From Candidatus Thiothrix sulfatifontis (GTDB taxonomy: Bacteria > Pseudomonadota > Gammaproteobacteria > Thiotrichales > Thiotrichaceae), in NCBI GenBank assembly GCA_022828425.1, contig CP094685.1, positions 2,604,001-2,668,000 on the forward strand: a DNA stretch of 64,000 bases, read 5' to 3'. The notes beneath the pieces were generated by a model. The model worked only from the letters and a program-made list of their open reading frames with translations, ran no database searches and had not been told where the DNA came from. Numbering within the stretch: the first letter of the stretch is position 1; each line of letters begins with the position of its first letter. Made by a program: the position numbers and the translations under genes. Shown one piece after another: positions 25,710 through 35,770 of the stretch.

Positions 25710-28700
25710 AACTGATTCGCCGTACTACCCTACGCTTTCAGGATGGCACATCCGACAAAGTGTACGAAGTTGACATTGTGGAAGCCGCCGATGATAGCTA
25801 TCTGGTGAATTTCCGCTACGGACGTTCCGGTAAACCGTTGACCGAAGGCAGCAAAACCGCCGCGCCCGTGGATTCTGCCAAAGCCAAAAAAGTCGCCGAT
25901 AGCCTGCTGGTTAGCAAGATGAATAAAGGCTACCAAGTGCTGATGGGCTACAACCCCGTAACGGGCGAAACCATCGGCGCAAGTGCTGCCGCGCAACCTG
26001 CCGCCGCGCCCCGCAAAGGCAAAAAAGCCCAAAGCCGCAACCAGCAAATTCTCGAACGTCTGCAAAAATTCGCCGAGAGCGACACGATTACGATTGACGG
26101 CTACCGCCTGAGCCGCAGCGTGTGGAAAGCGGGTGAATTGCGCATTCCCGACCTGACCGCCGCACTGCAAGCCCTGCTCGCCAATCTGCCTGCCAAAGCC
26201 AAAGACGACGCGATGACGTATTACAGCATCGCATGGGCAGCGGGGCGCACCCGTGACCCTGCCGCGTTCGCCGTATTGCAGCAGCTCCAAGACAAAATCC
26301 CCGCGCATCTCTATCAATTTGCGTGTTTGCAAGTGGGGCAACCACCGGAAAGTTGCTTGCCGGAATTCGACCAAACGTTGGATGCCGTGCAAGCCATCGA
26401 AGCCATCCAAGCTTTCGATCACTACGCCGCGATGTCCTTCGACCGTGTGAACACCGAAGATCGGGCATACATCCAGCATGTGCTGCACTGGCAAGGACTG
26501 ACTGCCGCTGTCGAACAAGCCTTAAGCCAAACCGTGTTGACGGATGCCGATCAGGATTTCATCCAACTGCGCGTCGATGCCTCCAGTTACGCGCAAATTC
26601 AAGCCAACAAAGCCGCCGCGCCGGAACTCGAATCCGCAATTCAGGACGTGTTGCGCTACCACTATAACGCCCGGCTCGATCAAAAAAAGCACGAGTACCA
26701 AGCCGATTTCGACCTGTACACCCAACTGTTGGCAGGCATGAATCTGGAAACCGTGCTGGCAAACGATAGCTGGAATATTGACCGCGCCCGCGAAGGCAAT
26801 GTGCAATACCTGTGGGGCGATTCCAAACGCAACCTGCAAAATGCCCTGAAAGCTACCGGCAAAGTGAAAAATATCAGCAGCTTGTGGCAACGGGTCATTC
26901 ACTACTACGAGCTGCAAAGCAAACGCCAGCAAGCCGTATCCGCCGATCGTTTGCAACACTGCTACGCCATTTTGCACACACATCAAGCGTATGATGATGT
27001 GGTCAAACGCATCGTCCCCACGCTCAATATCGACAACTGGTTTTACGGCTATCAACACAACGTTAGCCCCGCCATCCGCAGCAAATACGACACCGCGCTG
27101 GCATACCATGTGCGCCGCTTGTTCCAAGACCGCTTCGTCGATTTGCGCCAAGAAGCCCTCCAGCCCAAGGAGCAATTGCTGGAACATTACAGCCAGCATG
27201 TCGTGAATTTGTACGCGCTTGCCAGCATTCAGCCGGAAAAACGCGCATCGGCATTCACCGCCATTCAAAACGCGCCCGTGAATCACTCATTCACAGCCTC
27301 CTTCCGCAAGCTCTACAAAATGGCAGAGTTTTTGGACGATCACACCGCGCTGGCGATCTTGAATCATCGGCTGGAAACCACACCCGACGATGGCAGACGG
27401 CAAAGCTGGCGCGAAGAAAATCCCAGTTTCACCCAACAAAGCAAACGCTATTTACGCCGCCGCACCGTGCGCCATTTACGCAATCTCGGCAAATTTTCGC
27501 CCAACGATTACCTGCAACTGGCACGGGAAATACTGGTATTGGCGGACGATGCGTCATCCGTGGCGCAACGTACCCCAAAAAAACAACTAATCCATTTCCC
27601 CGATTTGGTAGCAATGAATTTCATCCTGCACCGCCACAGCCACTTGTACGAACAAGACTACAAGGGTTCATGGTTTTTGCAGGAAAACCGTTCCACCGAA
27701 GCCAATCAGCCGGAAGCGTTTGCCACTTTGTGGGCGTATGCGGGTCAGGATTTGCTCTACATTTTGCGCCACTGCAAAGCAGCGATGGTGAACGATTTTG
27801 CCTACCGTCGCTTGCAACCACAAACCGCATTTTTGCAGGAGCAAACGCAAGCGACGTGGCTGGAGCTGGTGGTGCGCCCTTACGAAAATACCGCGTTGCT
27901 GGCGTTGGAGCATTTGCGCGACAGCTTGCAGCAAACCGACGTGGTATTCGCGCTCTTAAATGCGCATTTTGCCGCCATTCGTCATCACGGTTTGGCGAAT
28001 CTGACCCCGGCGCATTTTGCGAAAAACCCAGATTTGTTGTTGGATTTGCTGCTTTCGCCACACGATGATGTGCAGTTGTTCGCCAAGAATTACGTGTACG
28101 CGATGCCTAACAACCATACGCTGTTGCCGCTATTATTGGCTCGCCCCGAACCTGCGTTGCAAGCTTTGGGGATTGCGCTGATTGGCAAATTAAGCGATGC
28201 CGAAAAACGCGAATACCGCGTGCTGCTGTTCAATGCGCTGACCGATGAAAATGCTGAATTGCGCCGTGGTGCGCGGCTGGCGGTGTTGGCGGTCAACGAT
28301 GCGGCTTTCCAGAAAGACATTTTTGCGCACATTTTGCCGGTGCTGTTCAAAGCCGAACCTGTCGAAGGTTACAGCGACGATATGCTGGTGATTGTGCAAG
28401 CGGTTGCACCGATTCACGCAGAGATTGACCAGAACTTGCTGTGGCGGTTACTGACAGCGAAAAGCAAATTGGCGGAACGTGCCGGGGCATTGATCTTACC
28501 CGCACACTCTGCCAGCGCGTTTTCGATTAAGCAGTTGACGATGCTGACTAAAATCCCCACCTTGCAAGTACGAGCGTGGGCAATGGCAGCATTGCAAGCG
28601 GATGCCACGCGGGTGACGGAACAATTTGCAGAAGCGGTACGGATTTTGGATAACCGTTGGGATGATACCCGCGCCCAAGCGATTGCCCTATTTGCTACGT

Positions 28701-29188
28701 TTGAGGCTGACTTTTGGACAAGCGAGCGCGTGGTTGCGGTCTGTGATCAGGTTTACCACGATGTGCAGCAATTTGGGCGCGAACTGGTATTGCGCGGCTT
28801 TGAACACGGCGAAGGCGAACACTATTTGCTGCAACTGAGCCAACACCCTGCCAATAACGTGCAGTTGTTCGTGTCGAATTTCTTGCAGCAATACGCCAGC
28901 GACAAGCCCGACACCATCCTCCAGTTGCAAGGCTATTTCAATACCGTGCTGTCACAAGTCAATCGTGGGCGTTTGGTCAAAGATCGCGTGATTGCCTTTC
29001 TGTTCACCGAATCCGGCAAGGATGAGCAAGTCGCTCGTATGGTGGCGACCTTGTTCACCGACCAATCCCTGAGCCGCGTGATTGCCGATAAAGCGCGTTA
29101 CATCAAGACCTTGTTTGAATTGCAAAACCGCTACGGCATCCAACAAACGCCAGTGCACGTGATCGCACCCGCAGTGAGGGCTTTCTGA
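25706..29188 (+). CDS. Retron-associated WGR-domain protein with HEAT/ARM-like repeats
   Basis: The 1160-residue protein begins with a WGR domain (residues 1-75: LRFQDGTSDKVYEVDIVE, NFRYGRSGKPL), a nucleic-acid-sensing fold known from PARPs. A low-complexity Ala/Lys linker (about 90-110) leads into a long alpha-helical body. Its C-terminal half has HEAT/ARM-like units such as LLLDLLLSPHDDVQLFAKNYVY and LFNALTDENAELRRGARLAVLA. No nuclease or ATPase motif is visible. The start overlaps the RT stop (ATGA) and its own stop overlaps the next start (TGATG). The three proteins are therefore made in coupled amounts, as expected for a retron with effector subunits. Confidence 0.83.
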   Translation: MKLIRRTTLRFQDGTSDKVYEVDIVEAADDSYLVNFRYGRSGKPLTEGSKTAAPVDSAKAKKVADSLLVSKMNKGYQVLMGYNPVTGETIGASAAAQPAAAPRKGKKAQSRNQQILERLQKFAESDTITIDGYRLSRSVWKAGELRIPDLTAALQALLANLPAKAKDDAMTYYSIAWAAGRTRDPAAFAVLQQLQDKIPAHLYQFACLQVGQPPESCLPEFDQTLDAVQAIEAIQAFDHYAAMSFDRVNTEDRAYIQHVLHWQGLTAAVEQALSQTVLTDADQDFIQLRVDASSYAQIQANKAAAPELESAIQDVLRYHYNARLDQKKHEYQADFDLYTQLLAGMNLETVLANDSWNIDRAREGNVQYLWGDSKRNLQNALKATGKVKNISSLWQRVIHYYELQSKRQQAVSADRLQHCYAILHTHQAYDDVVKRIVPTLNIDNWFYGYQHNVSPAIRSKYDTALAYHVRRLFQDRFVDLRQEALQPKEQLLEHYSQHVVNLYALASIQPEKRASAFTAIQNAPVNHSFTASFRKLYKMAEFLDDHTALAILNHRLETTPDDGRRQSWREENPSFTQQSKRYLRRRTVRHLRNLGKFSPNDYLQLAREILVLADDASSVAQRTPKKQLIHFPDLVAMNFILHRHSHLYEQDYKGSWFLQENRSTEANQPEAFATLWAYAGQDLLYILRHCKAAMVNDFAYRRLQPQTAFLQEQTQATWLELVVRPYENTALLALEHLRDSLQQTDVVFALLNAHFAAIRHHGLANLTPAHFAKNPDLLLDLLLSPHDDVQLFAKNYVYAMPNNHTLLPLLLARPEPALQALGIALIGKLSDAEKREYRVLLFNALTDENAELRRGARLAVLAVNDAAFQKDIFAHILPVLFKAEPVEGYSDDMLVIVQAVAPIHAEIDQNLLWRLLTAKSKLAERAGALILPAHSASAFSIKQLTMLTKIPTLQVRAWAMAALQADATRVTEQFAEAVRILDNRWDDTRAQAIALFATFEADFWTSERVVAVCDQVYHDVQQFGRELVLRGFEHGEGEHYLLQLSQHPANNVQLFVSNFLQQYASDKPDTILQLQGYFNTVLSQVNRGRLVKDRVIAFLFTESGKDEQVARMVATLFTDQSLSRVIADKARYIKTLFELQNRYGIQQTPVHVIAPAVRAF

Positions 29189-30831
29189 TGGAGTTTTCCA
29201 GAAAATATAACGGCAACTCGCAAGTATCGACAAATAGCCGTGAAACGAATATGTCCTTTGTGCCGGATGCGCTGCGCAACCCGACGTTTTTTGCAGCGGA
29301 TTTGGGGCAACATATCCCCTTCCGCGAAGCCATGTCCGCGCTGCATCAAGTAGTGGTGTCGGATATGGCGTTCCAGCCCAAGGACAAATCCGATTACAAA
29401 GCGTGGTTGAAAACGCAAGAGGATGTGTTTTTAGCGGAAGCGATGGCGAAGCATGGGCAAATCAAAGCGCAACTGGATGAATTACGTCAGCAAATGCGCG
29501 AAGTGCAACACGCCGAAAGTGCGGTTTTATCGCCGTTTTATACAGCGCGTTCCAAGTATTTCCAGTATTTGTACAAGAACGATATGGATGCGTGGTTTGT
29601 GCTTGATCCGGTGATCACGGTTCACCCCGACAGCCTTTTCTTTGAATGCTTTTCGCAGGACGAATCCAGTTACGGCAAACTGAGCTGCCGCTACGAAGTG
29701 TTTCAGAATGTGCGCGAACACGCTTACGGCACGACCAATATCGACTATTCGCACGAGTTGTATCAGGAATTCCAGAAAATCCGTGATTACAAGCGCACCG
29801 AATTTGTGATTGATCCGTCGGGATTTGAGGTGAAAACTAATCTGAGTGATGACTTTAAGGAGGAGAAAATCGACCTGCCAGATAGTTGGGTGCGCGGTTT
29901 TCTGCAAGTCAGTTCGGCGATGAGTTTGCCCTTTACAACATTCAATCTGCACCCAATGGATATGTACAATATCTTGCTGTTTTTGAAGCGGCATAAGGAA
30001 AAAACCGGGCCACGTTCCTTGCGATTTTGCCTGACACCGGATCAGCCGATTCAGGTAAAGTTTGATCCGTGGGGCGAAACTTTGATCTGTCCGCGCAGTG
30101 TTTACACGGGCAATGCGGCGCAGGAAGTGCGGATTTGGGGACGGAGGCGCTTGTTCATTCTGGAACGTTTGTTACCGATTGTGAAGCATTTCCGCGTGAG
30201 TTTGCTGGGTTCGGGTTTGCCGAGCTTTTGGGTGGCGGAAATGGAGTACATGACGTTTACCTTGGGCTTGTCGGGCTGGAGTGCCAATGATTTTTCGCGG
30301 ATGGGCAATTTCGACCTGATGGCTCCGCGTGGTGAAGTGGATAGCGTGACTGCCGAGCGCGTGTTTGCGGCGTTGCAGACTACTTGGCAGGAAAGCGCCA
30401 CGTCGCTGGCGTTGCGGCTGGGGTTGGATGAGTTGACGGTGAAATCGGCGTTGGGGATTTATTCGCAATACGGGCGGGTGTTGTACGACATGGATAAAGA
30501 TGTGTACCGCATCCGCGAACTCAGCAAAGACCCGTTACCGATGGATAAGCTGCGTTTCAGCAATGAACGCGAAGCGCGGGCGGATAATTTCCGTAAGGCG
30601 GGATTGGTGATGGTGGTGGCGCGGGAAGCGCAGCAGAATGGACGGCAGTTAGTGCGCGGCGAAGTGATTGATAACGCGCATACTTACCAGCCAGAGATTA
30701 CGCTGGATGCGGATATGCGCTTGGTGGAAGCGAAGTGTTCTTGCCACTTTTATATTCAGAACAAGCTGAATCAAGGGCCGTGTGAGCATATGTTGGCGGT
30801 GCGGTTAGGAACGCACAATACCAATTCCTAG
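29188..30831 (+). CDS. Retron-associated SWIM zinc-finger protein
   Basis: The 547-residue protein ends with a SWIM zinc finger, Cys517-x-Cys519-x12-Cys532-x-His534, expected to bind nucleic acid or protein. An internal helix-turn-helix-like stretch (TSLALRLGLDELTVKSALGIYSQYGRVL in two pieces near 405-432) fits a winged-helix segment. The start at 29188 overlaps the previous stop by one base and has GAGGG ten bases upstream. A later ATG at 29251 lacks a clear site. It is probably the second effector or regulatory subunit of the retron system. Biochemical activity is unknown. Confidence 0.82.
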   Translation: MEFSRKYNGNSQVSTNSRETNMSFVPDALRNPTFFAADLGQHIPFREAMSALHQVVVSDMAFQPKDKSDYKAWLKTQEDVFLAEAMAKHGQIKAQLDELRQQMREVQHAESAVLSPFYTARSKYFQYLYKNDMDAWFVLDPVITVHPDSLFFECFSQDESSYGKLSCRYEVFQNVREHAYGTTNIDYSHELYQEFQKIRDYKRTEFVIDPSGFEVKTNLSDDFKEEKIDLPDSWVRGFLQVSSAMSLPFTTFNLHPMDMYNILLFLKRHKEKTGPRSLRFCLTPDQPIQVKFDPWGETLICPRSVYTGNAAQEVRIWGRRRLFILERLLPIVKHFRVSLLGSGLPSFWVAEMEYMTFTLGLSGWSANDFSRMGNFDLMAPRGEVDSVTAERVFAALQTTWQESATSLALRLGLDELTVKSALGIYSQYGRVLYDMDKDVYRIRELSKDPLPMDKLRFSNEREARADNFRKAGLVMVVAREAQQNGRQLVRGEVIDNAHTYQPEITLDADMRLVEAKCSCHFYIQNKLNQGPCEHMLAVRLGTHNTNS

Positions 30832-30915
30832 TAAAACACTGGGGTTTATGCGTAATCGAAACCAAGAGCCTCTACAATTCAATCATCGTAATATTGGTAG
30901 CAAGAGGAAACCTTT

Positions 30916-31332
30916 ATGTTTAATCCCATTGAAATACCCTTTGGATCAGCGATGTTATTTAACGTGGTTGACTTGAAAGAAGGCGTCACTATTGAAGACG
31001 TAGAATTGTTATTGGGCGAAATGTGCAATGTCGTCAAAAATAATTACGGCGACGATAACGGTGGATTTATTGGTGGACAAGTGTACCGCAATGCCGGTTT
31101 TATTTCCGAAGAAGGCAGCGTCGGTAGCAATGACAGTCACAAAAATAAGCGCGTTAAGCAAAACATGGGCGACATTGTTATCGTGACTTATTGGAAGTCT
31201 TTTGAACAACACGAAAAATCTCATGCTGACAAATTGTTTAAAGAGAAATTCTCACAATTAGCGGCATTTTGTGATGATACCTATGAAGTCGGCTATGAAA
31301 TGTTGTGGCAGGGCGTCCCTGAAGCACATTAA
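30916..31332 (+). CDS. Small conserved-looking protein of unknown function
   Basis: The 138-residue soluble protein has AGAGGAAA nine bases before its ATG, so it is likely expressed. The second half (GDIVIVTYWKSFEQHEKSHADKLF in two parts, then YEVGYEMLWQG) suggests the alpha+beta barrel of antibiotic-biosynthesis-monooxygenase-like proteins, where a His-bearing helix follows a strand. This is by eye only. It is more AT-rich than its neighbours and lies 84 bases after the retron operon, so it could be part of the same accessory insertion. It converges on mltB. No function is assigned. Confidence 0.6.
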   Translation: MFNPIEIPFGSAMLFNVVDLKEGVTIEDVELLLGEMCNVVKNNYGDDNGGFIGGQVYRNAGFISEEGSVGSNDSHKNKRVKQNMGDIVIVTYWKSFEQHEKSHADKLFKEKFSQLAAFCDDTYEVGYEMLWQGVPEAH

Positions 31333-31339
31333 ACACACA

Positions 31340-32572
31340 TTAGTTGGCTGTCTTTTCAGCAACACGTTGGCGCAATGCATTCAAATGCTGTAACGTCGCG
31401 TAACCATCCGCTGGTAGATTGTTATCCATTTGCCAGCGGCGTACCGCAGCACGGGTGTTTGGTCCCAACTTGCCATCCAAACCATCCGTACTGTAACCCG
31501 CTGCCGTCAATAAGGTTTGTAACTCGACTTTTTCTGCGTGACTTAGCGGCACATCTTCTTTAGGCCAAGTTGCCAACAACGGCGGTTTGCCTTGGATACG
31601 ATCACCCAAATAGCCGACAGCGAGCGCGTAATTTTGTGCATTGTTGTACTTGAGAATCGCATCAAAATTGCGCAATGCCAAAAACGCTGGCCCCCGATAC
31701 CCCGCAGGTAACAGCACAAACGCACTGCTAGTGCTGCTCTCCAAGGCTTGCCCATTGACCGCGCTCACACCCGCAATGGTTTCCCAGATATTCAATGGCA
31801 ACCAGAAATCCACATCCGCTTGCGACCAGTCGAATTTAGCAGGCAAGCGCACTTCAAAACCCCACGGCTGGTCACGTTCCCAACCGGAACTGGCGAGATA
31901 ATTGGCGGTGGAGGCCAGCGCGTCGGGAATACTGTTGACCAGATCGCGATGCCCGTCGCCGTCAAAATCAACCGCATAGCTTTCAAACGTTGTGGGGATA
32001 AACTGGGTGTGTCCAATAGCGCCTGCCCACGAACCTTGCATCGAAATCGGCGGCATGTCACCATTTTGCACAATTTTTAAAGCTGCAATGAGTTGTTTTT
32101 GCCAGAATTCTCGCCGTTCCGTTTCCCCCGCATACGCCAGCGTCGCTAAGGAACGTACAATGCTGTAACGCCCGGTATGGTTGCCAAAATTGCTTTCCAG
32201 CCCCCAAATAGCCAAAAGGTATTCGGGCTGTACACCGTATTGGGTGTGGATGCGCTGTAGCAGCGGGGCATAATCACGTAAGAGCTTTTGCCCGTTGGCA
32301 ATGCGCTCCGGCGAAGCGGCGGTTTCGAGGTATTCCCATACGGTTTTAGTAAATTCCGGCTGATGTGCCTCCAAGCGCAGAACTTTTTTATCAGGCAGCA
32401 AACCGCGCAAAGCCCTATCCACGGTCTCCGCGTTAATACCTTCCGTAATGGCAACCTGGCGAAATTGCTGCTTCCATGCATCAAACGCACTATCAATCGT
32501 GGTGCTGTATCCGAACAACACCATTATAAGCAATAACACTACCGGCAACCCATGTAACCACTTCTGGTTCAT
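31340..32572 (-). CDS. Lytic murein transglycosylase, MltB family
   Basis: The 410-residue protein has one N-terminal hydrophobic segment (residues 8-22), serving as signal or anchor. The MltB-type catalytic domain has the acid in LLAIWGLESNFGNHTG near residue 130. QGSWAGAIGHTQFIPTTFESY and DFDGDGHRDLVNS complete the family pattern. The C-terminus (about 345-400, LLTAAGYSTDGLDGKLGPNTRAAVRRWQ) is a peptidoglycan-binding domain. It cleaves the MurNAc-GlcNAc bond with formation of anhydromuropeptides in the periplasm. There is no lipobox at the N-terminus, unlike E. coli MltB. Confidence 0.9.
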   Translation of the reverse strand: MNQKWLHGLPVVLLLIMVLFGYSTTIDSAFDAWKQQFRQVAITEGINAETVDRALRGLLPDKKVLRLEAHQPEFTKTVWEYLETAASPERIANGQKLLRDYAPLLQRIHTQYGVQPEYLLAIWGLESNFGNHTGRYSIVRSLATLAYAGETERREFWQKQLIAALKIVQNGDMPPISMQGSWAGAIGHTQFIPTTFESYAVDFDGDGHRDLVNSIPDALASTANYLASSGWERDQPWGFEVRLPAKFDWSQADVDFWLPLNIWETIAGVSAVNGQALESSTSSAFVLLPAGYRGPAFLALRNFDAILKYNNAQNYALAVGYLGDRIQGKPPLLATWPKEDVPLSHAEKVELQTLLTAAGYSTDGLDGKLGPNTRAAVRRWQMDNNLPADGYATLQHLNALRQRVAEKTAN

Positions 32573-32650
32573 TCAGCCGTTCCACACACTCGACAAATCA
32601 TCGGTATATAATAGCAGACTTGGCTGAAAACGCTTGTGGAAGGCCAAACT

Positions 32651-32989
32651 TTAGTCTTTTTTCTTGCCAACCGGACGCGCAAACGGGCTAACATTGCCCG
32701 CCACGCTCCCGGATTCAAGCGCATGGATTTTACTGACGCCAGTGCGCTCTACCTCGTCAATGCGAATCACCGAATGAATGGGAATGAAACTGCGCTTCAC
32801 AGCTTCAAACTCGGTTTTGAGGCGTTCTTCGCCGGGGTCGATGACCACCGTGCTTTGCGTACCGAAAACGATTTCTTCAACCACAACAAAGCCATACAAG
32901 TCTGATTCATAGACTTGTTTAGCAAAGATTTCGTAAATCTTGTCTTGGTTGACGAAAGAAATGCGGTAAATGCTGCGGTCGCTGCTCAA
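32651..32989 (-). CDS. DUF1820 family protein
   Basis: The family core runs from SIYRISFVNQDKIYEIFAKQV through SDLYGFVVVEEIVFG and SSV-like TQSTVVIDPGEERLKTEFE to SFIPIHSVIRIDEVER. I place the start at a TTG (32989), which has GAGG eight bases upstream and gives 112 residues, the usual family size. The longer frame upstream would run into the fumarase gene end. DUF1820 is common in gammaproteobacteria with no known function. Confidence 0.8.
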   Translation of the reverse strand: MSSDRSIYRISFVNQDKIYEIFAKQVYESDLYGFVVVEEIVFGTQSTVVIDPGEERLKTEFEAVKRSFIPIHSVIRIDEVERTGVSKIHALESGSVAGNVSPFARPVGKKKD

Positions 32990-33054
32990 CGGTGTTGCCT
33001 CAAGGAATAATAATGGGGAAATAGCTTTAGTTGTAGCAGAAAACCAGCGGGAAG

Positions 33055-34572
33055 TCACTTTCCCACTAACATTCGCCTGTCGATGATCTGCTTCCACTTC
33101 TCAGGGCCGGTGTTATGCACCGACTCGCCGTTGCTATCCACAGCCACCGTCACGGGCATATCTTTGACCTCGAATTCGTAAATCGCTTCCATGCCGAGTT
33201 CGGGGAACGCCAGCACTTTCGCGCCGGTAATCGCTTTGGACACCAAATACGCCGCGCCACCGACTGCCATCAGGTACACCGCGCCGAATTCCTTGATCGC
33301 TTCAATCGCAATGGGGCCGCGTTCGGATTTACCGATCATGCCCAGCAAGCCGGTTTGTTGCAGGATTTGGCGGGTAAATTTATCCATACGGGTGGACGTA
33401 GTGGGCCAGCAGGGCCGACCACTTCATCACGTACCGGATCAACCGGGCCGACGTAGTAAATGAAGCGTCCTTTCAAATCGACCGGCAGTTGTTTCGCCTT
33501 TGTTGAGCATGTCGATCATGCGCTTGTGCGCCGCGTCACGCCCCGTGAGCATTTTGCCCGACAGCAAGACGGTTTCGCCCGGTTTCAGGTTGCGTACTTG
33601 TTCGGGGGTGATGGTGTCGAGGTTGACGCGCGTGGCTGATGCGCCGCCGTCCAGCGAGATTTGCGGCCAGTTGGACAGGTCTGGTGGGGTTTGCAGCGCT
33701 GCGCCTGAACCGTCCAGCACGAAATGCGTGTGGCGCGTCGCCGCACAGTTGGGGATCATGCACACGGGCAACGAGGCGGCGTGGGTGGGGAAGTCTTTGA
33801 TTTTGACATCCAGCACCGTGGTTAAGCCGCCCAAACCTTGTGCGCCTACGCCGAGATTGTTCACCTTTTCGTAGAGTTCCAGACGCAATTCTTCGACGCG
33901 GTTTTGTGCGCCACGCGCTTGCAGCGCTTGAATGTCGATGGATTCCATCAGCACTTCTTTTGCCATGACAGCGGCTTTTTCCGCCGTGCCGCCAATACCA
34001 ATACCGAGCATTCCCGGTGGACACCACCCTGCTCCCATGGTCGGCACGGTTTTCAACACCCAATCCACAATGCTGTCGGACGGGTTGAGCATGACCATTT
34101 TGGATTTGTTTTCAGAACCGCCGCCTTTGGCTGCCACATCAAACACCACTTTGTCGCCGGGGACGATTTCGTAATGAATGACCGCTGGCGTATTGTCCTT
34201 GGTGTTTTTCCGCGCACCCGCAGGATCAGCGAGGATGGAGGCACGCAACACGTTATCGGGGTTCAGGTACGCACGGCGCACGCCTTCGTTGATCATGTCA
34301 GTGAGGCTCATGTCGCCTTCCCACTGCACGTTCATGCCGACTTTGACGAACACGGTAACGATGCCGGTATCTTGGCAAATCGGGCGATGCCCTTCGGCAC
34401 ACATGCGCGAATTGACGAGGATTTGCGCGATGGAATCCTTCGCGGCAGGGGATTCTTCACGCTCCCACGCTTGGTGCATCGCTTCGATGAAGTCGAGCGG
34501 GTGGTAGTATGAGATGAATTGCAGCGCATCCGCGACACTGGCGATTACGTCGGCTTGCTTAATAATGGTCAT
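33055..34572 (-). pseudogene. Class I (4Fe-4S) fumarate hydratase, broken by two single-base indels
   Basis: The sequence encodes a 505-residue class I fumarase if two frame breaks are repaired. Cluster cysteines appear in GHRPICQDTGIVTVF, MGAGWCPPGMLG and CMIPNCAATRHTHF. The first frame runs from ATG 34572 (MTIIKQADVIASV) to a stop at 33439. An extra T in the run at 33492-33494 throws off the frame after MLNKGE. The conserved stretch QLPVDLKGRFIYYVGPVDPV continues in another frame until a missing base near 33402, after which MDKFTRQILQQTGLLGMIGK resumes. The conserved protein between the breaks argues for sequencing error or very recent damage. It would be the TCA fumarase. Confidence 0.85.
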
Positions 34573-34726
34573 GGCTCTATTCCCTTGGTGGTTGATCAAC
34601 TGCGGGCGGAGACTGTTTTTGTTGTGGCGCACAATCGTAGGCGAAAATGCGTGTGAATACCATTATTTCATGCCGTGACGTTAAGCTATATACTGTTTCA
34701 CCTCTATTCAACCCCAGAAGACCCTC

Positions 34727-35728
34727 ATGCGCGTACTTGGAATTGAAAGCTCTTGTGATGAAACCGGCGTGGCGTTGTACGACACCGACAAAGGCTTGTT
34801 GGCGCATCGCTTGTTCAGCCAAATTGCGATGCACGCGGAATACGGCGGTGTGGTGCCGGAATTGGCATCGCGGGATCATATCCGCCGCGTGTTGCCGTTG
34901 CTGCGCGAGGCGTTGGTGGATGCAGACATGACGATGGCGGGTATTGATGGCATTGCGTACACCGCAGGGCCGGGGCTGATCGGGGCATTGCTGACGGGGG
35001 CTGCGATTGCGCGGTCGATGGCGTGGGGCTTGAATGTTCCTGCCGTGGGCGTGCATCACATGGAGGGGCATTTGCTCGCGCCGATGTTGGAAGAAAATCC
35101 GCCGGAATTGCCGTTTGTGGCGTTGCTGGTATCGGGTGGGCATACCATGTTGGTGGATGTGCCGCGCATTGGCGAATACCACATTCTGGGCGAAAGCGTG
35201 GATGATGCGGCGGGTGAGGCGTTTGACAAGACCGCGAAACTGATGGGGTTGGAGTATCCGGGGGGGCCGTTGCTGGCGAAGCTGGCGGAACAAGGACGTG
35301 AGGGGATTTACAAATTTCCGCGCCCGATGGTGGATCGACCGGGCTGTGATTTCAGCTTCAGCGGCTTGAAGACGTTTTCACTGACGACGTGGCAAAAGTC
35401 TGGGCAGACGGAGCAGGATAAGGCGGATATTGCGCGGGCATTTGAGGAGGCGGTGGTGGATACGCTGTTTATTAAATGTCGGCGGGCGTTGGAACAGGCG
35501 GGGCGTAAGCGGCTGGTGGTGGCGGGTGGCGTGGGCGCAAATCGACGTTTGCGGGCGCGGCTGGCGGAGTTGCAGGCGGAGGTGTATTTCCCGCGTTTGG
35601 CGTTTTGCACCGATAATGGCGCGATGATTGCGTATGCGGGTGCGTTAAGGTTACTGGCAGGGGCGAGTGAAGCGGCGGTGATTAATGCGCGTCCGCGTTG
35701 GGCGTTGACCGAGTTGGACGCGATTTAA
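34727..35728 (+). CDS. tsaD: tRNA N6-threonylcarbamoyladenosine synthase subunit TsaD
   Basis: The 333-residue protein starts [19 protein letters not shown] and has the metal-binding histidines in [12 protein letters not shown] near residue 110. Further TsaD segments are [28 protein letters not shown] and [13 protein letters not shown]. With TsaB, TsaE and TsaC it makes the t6A37 modification of ANN-decoding tRNAs in the cytoplasm. It is divergent from the fumarase gene and stands alone. The 154-base gap upstream contains a TATACT that could be its -10. Confidence 0.96.
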   Translation: MRVLGIESSCDETGVALYDTDKGLLAHRLFSQIAMHAEYGGVVPELASRDHIRRVLPLLREALVDADMTMAGIDGIAYTAGPGLIGALLTGAAIARSMAWGLNVPAVGVHHMEGHLLAPMLEENPPELPFVALLVSGGHTMLVDVPRIGEYHILGESVDDAAGEAFDKTAKLMGLEYPGGPLLAKLAEQGREGIYKFPRPMVDRPGCDFSFSGLKTFSLTTWQKSGQTEQDKADIARAFEEAVVDTLFIKCRRALEQAGRKRLVVAGGVGANRRLRARLAELQAEVYFPRLAFCTDNGAMIAYAGALRLLAGASEAAVINARPRWALTELDAI

Positions 35729-35770
35729 TCGCATGGAAACCGTTTACCATGCCCCTCCCCTACCTGTTAC

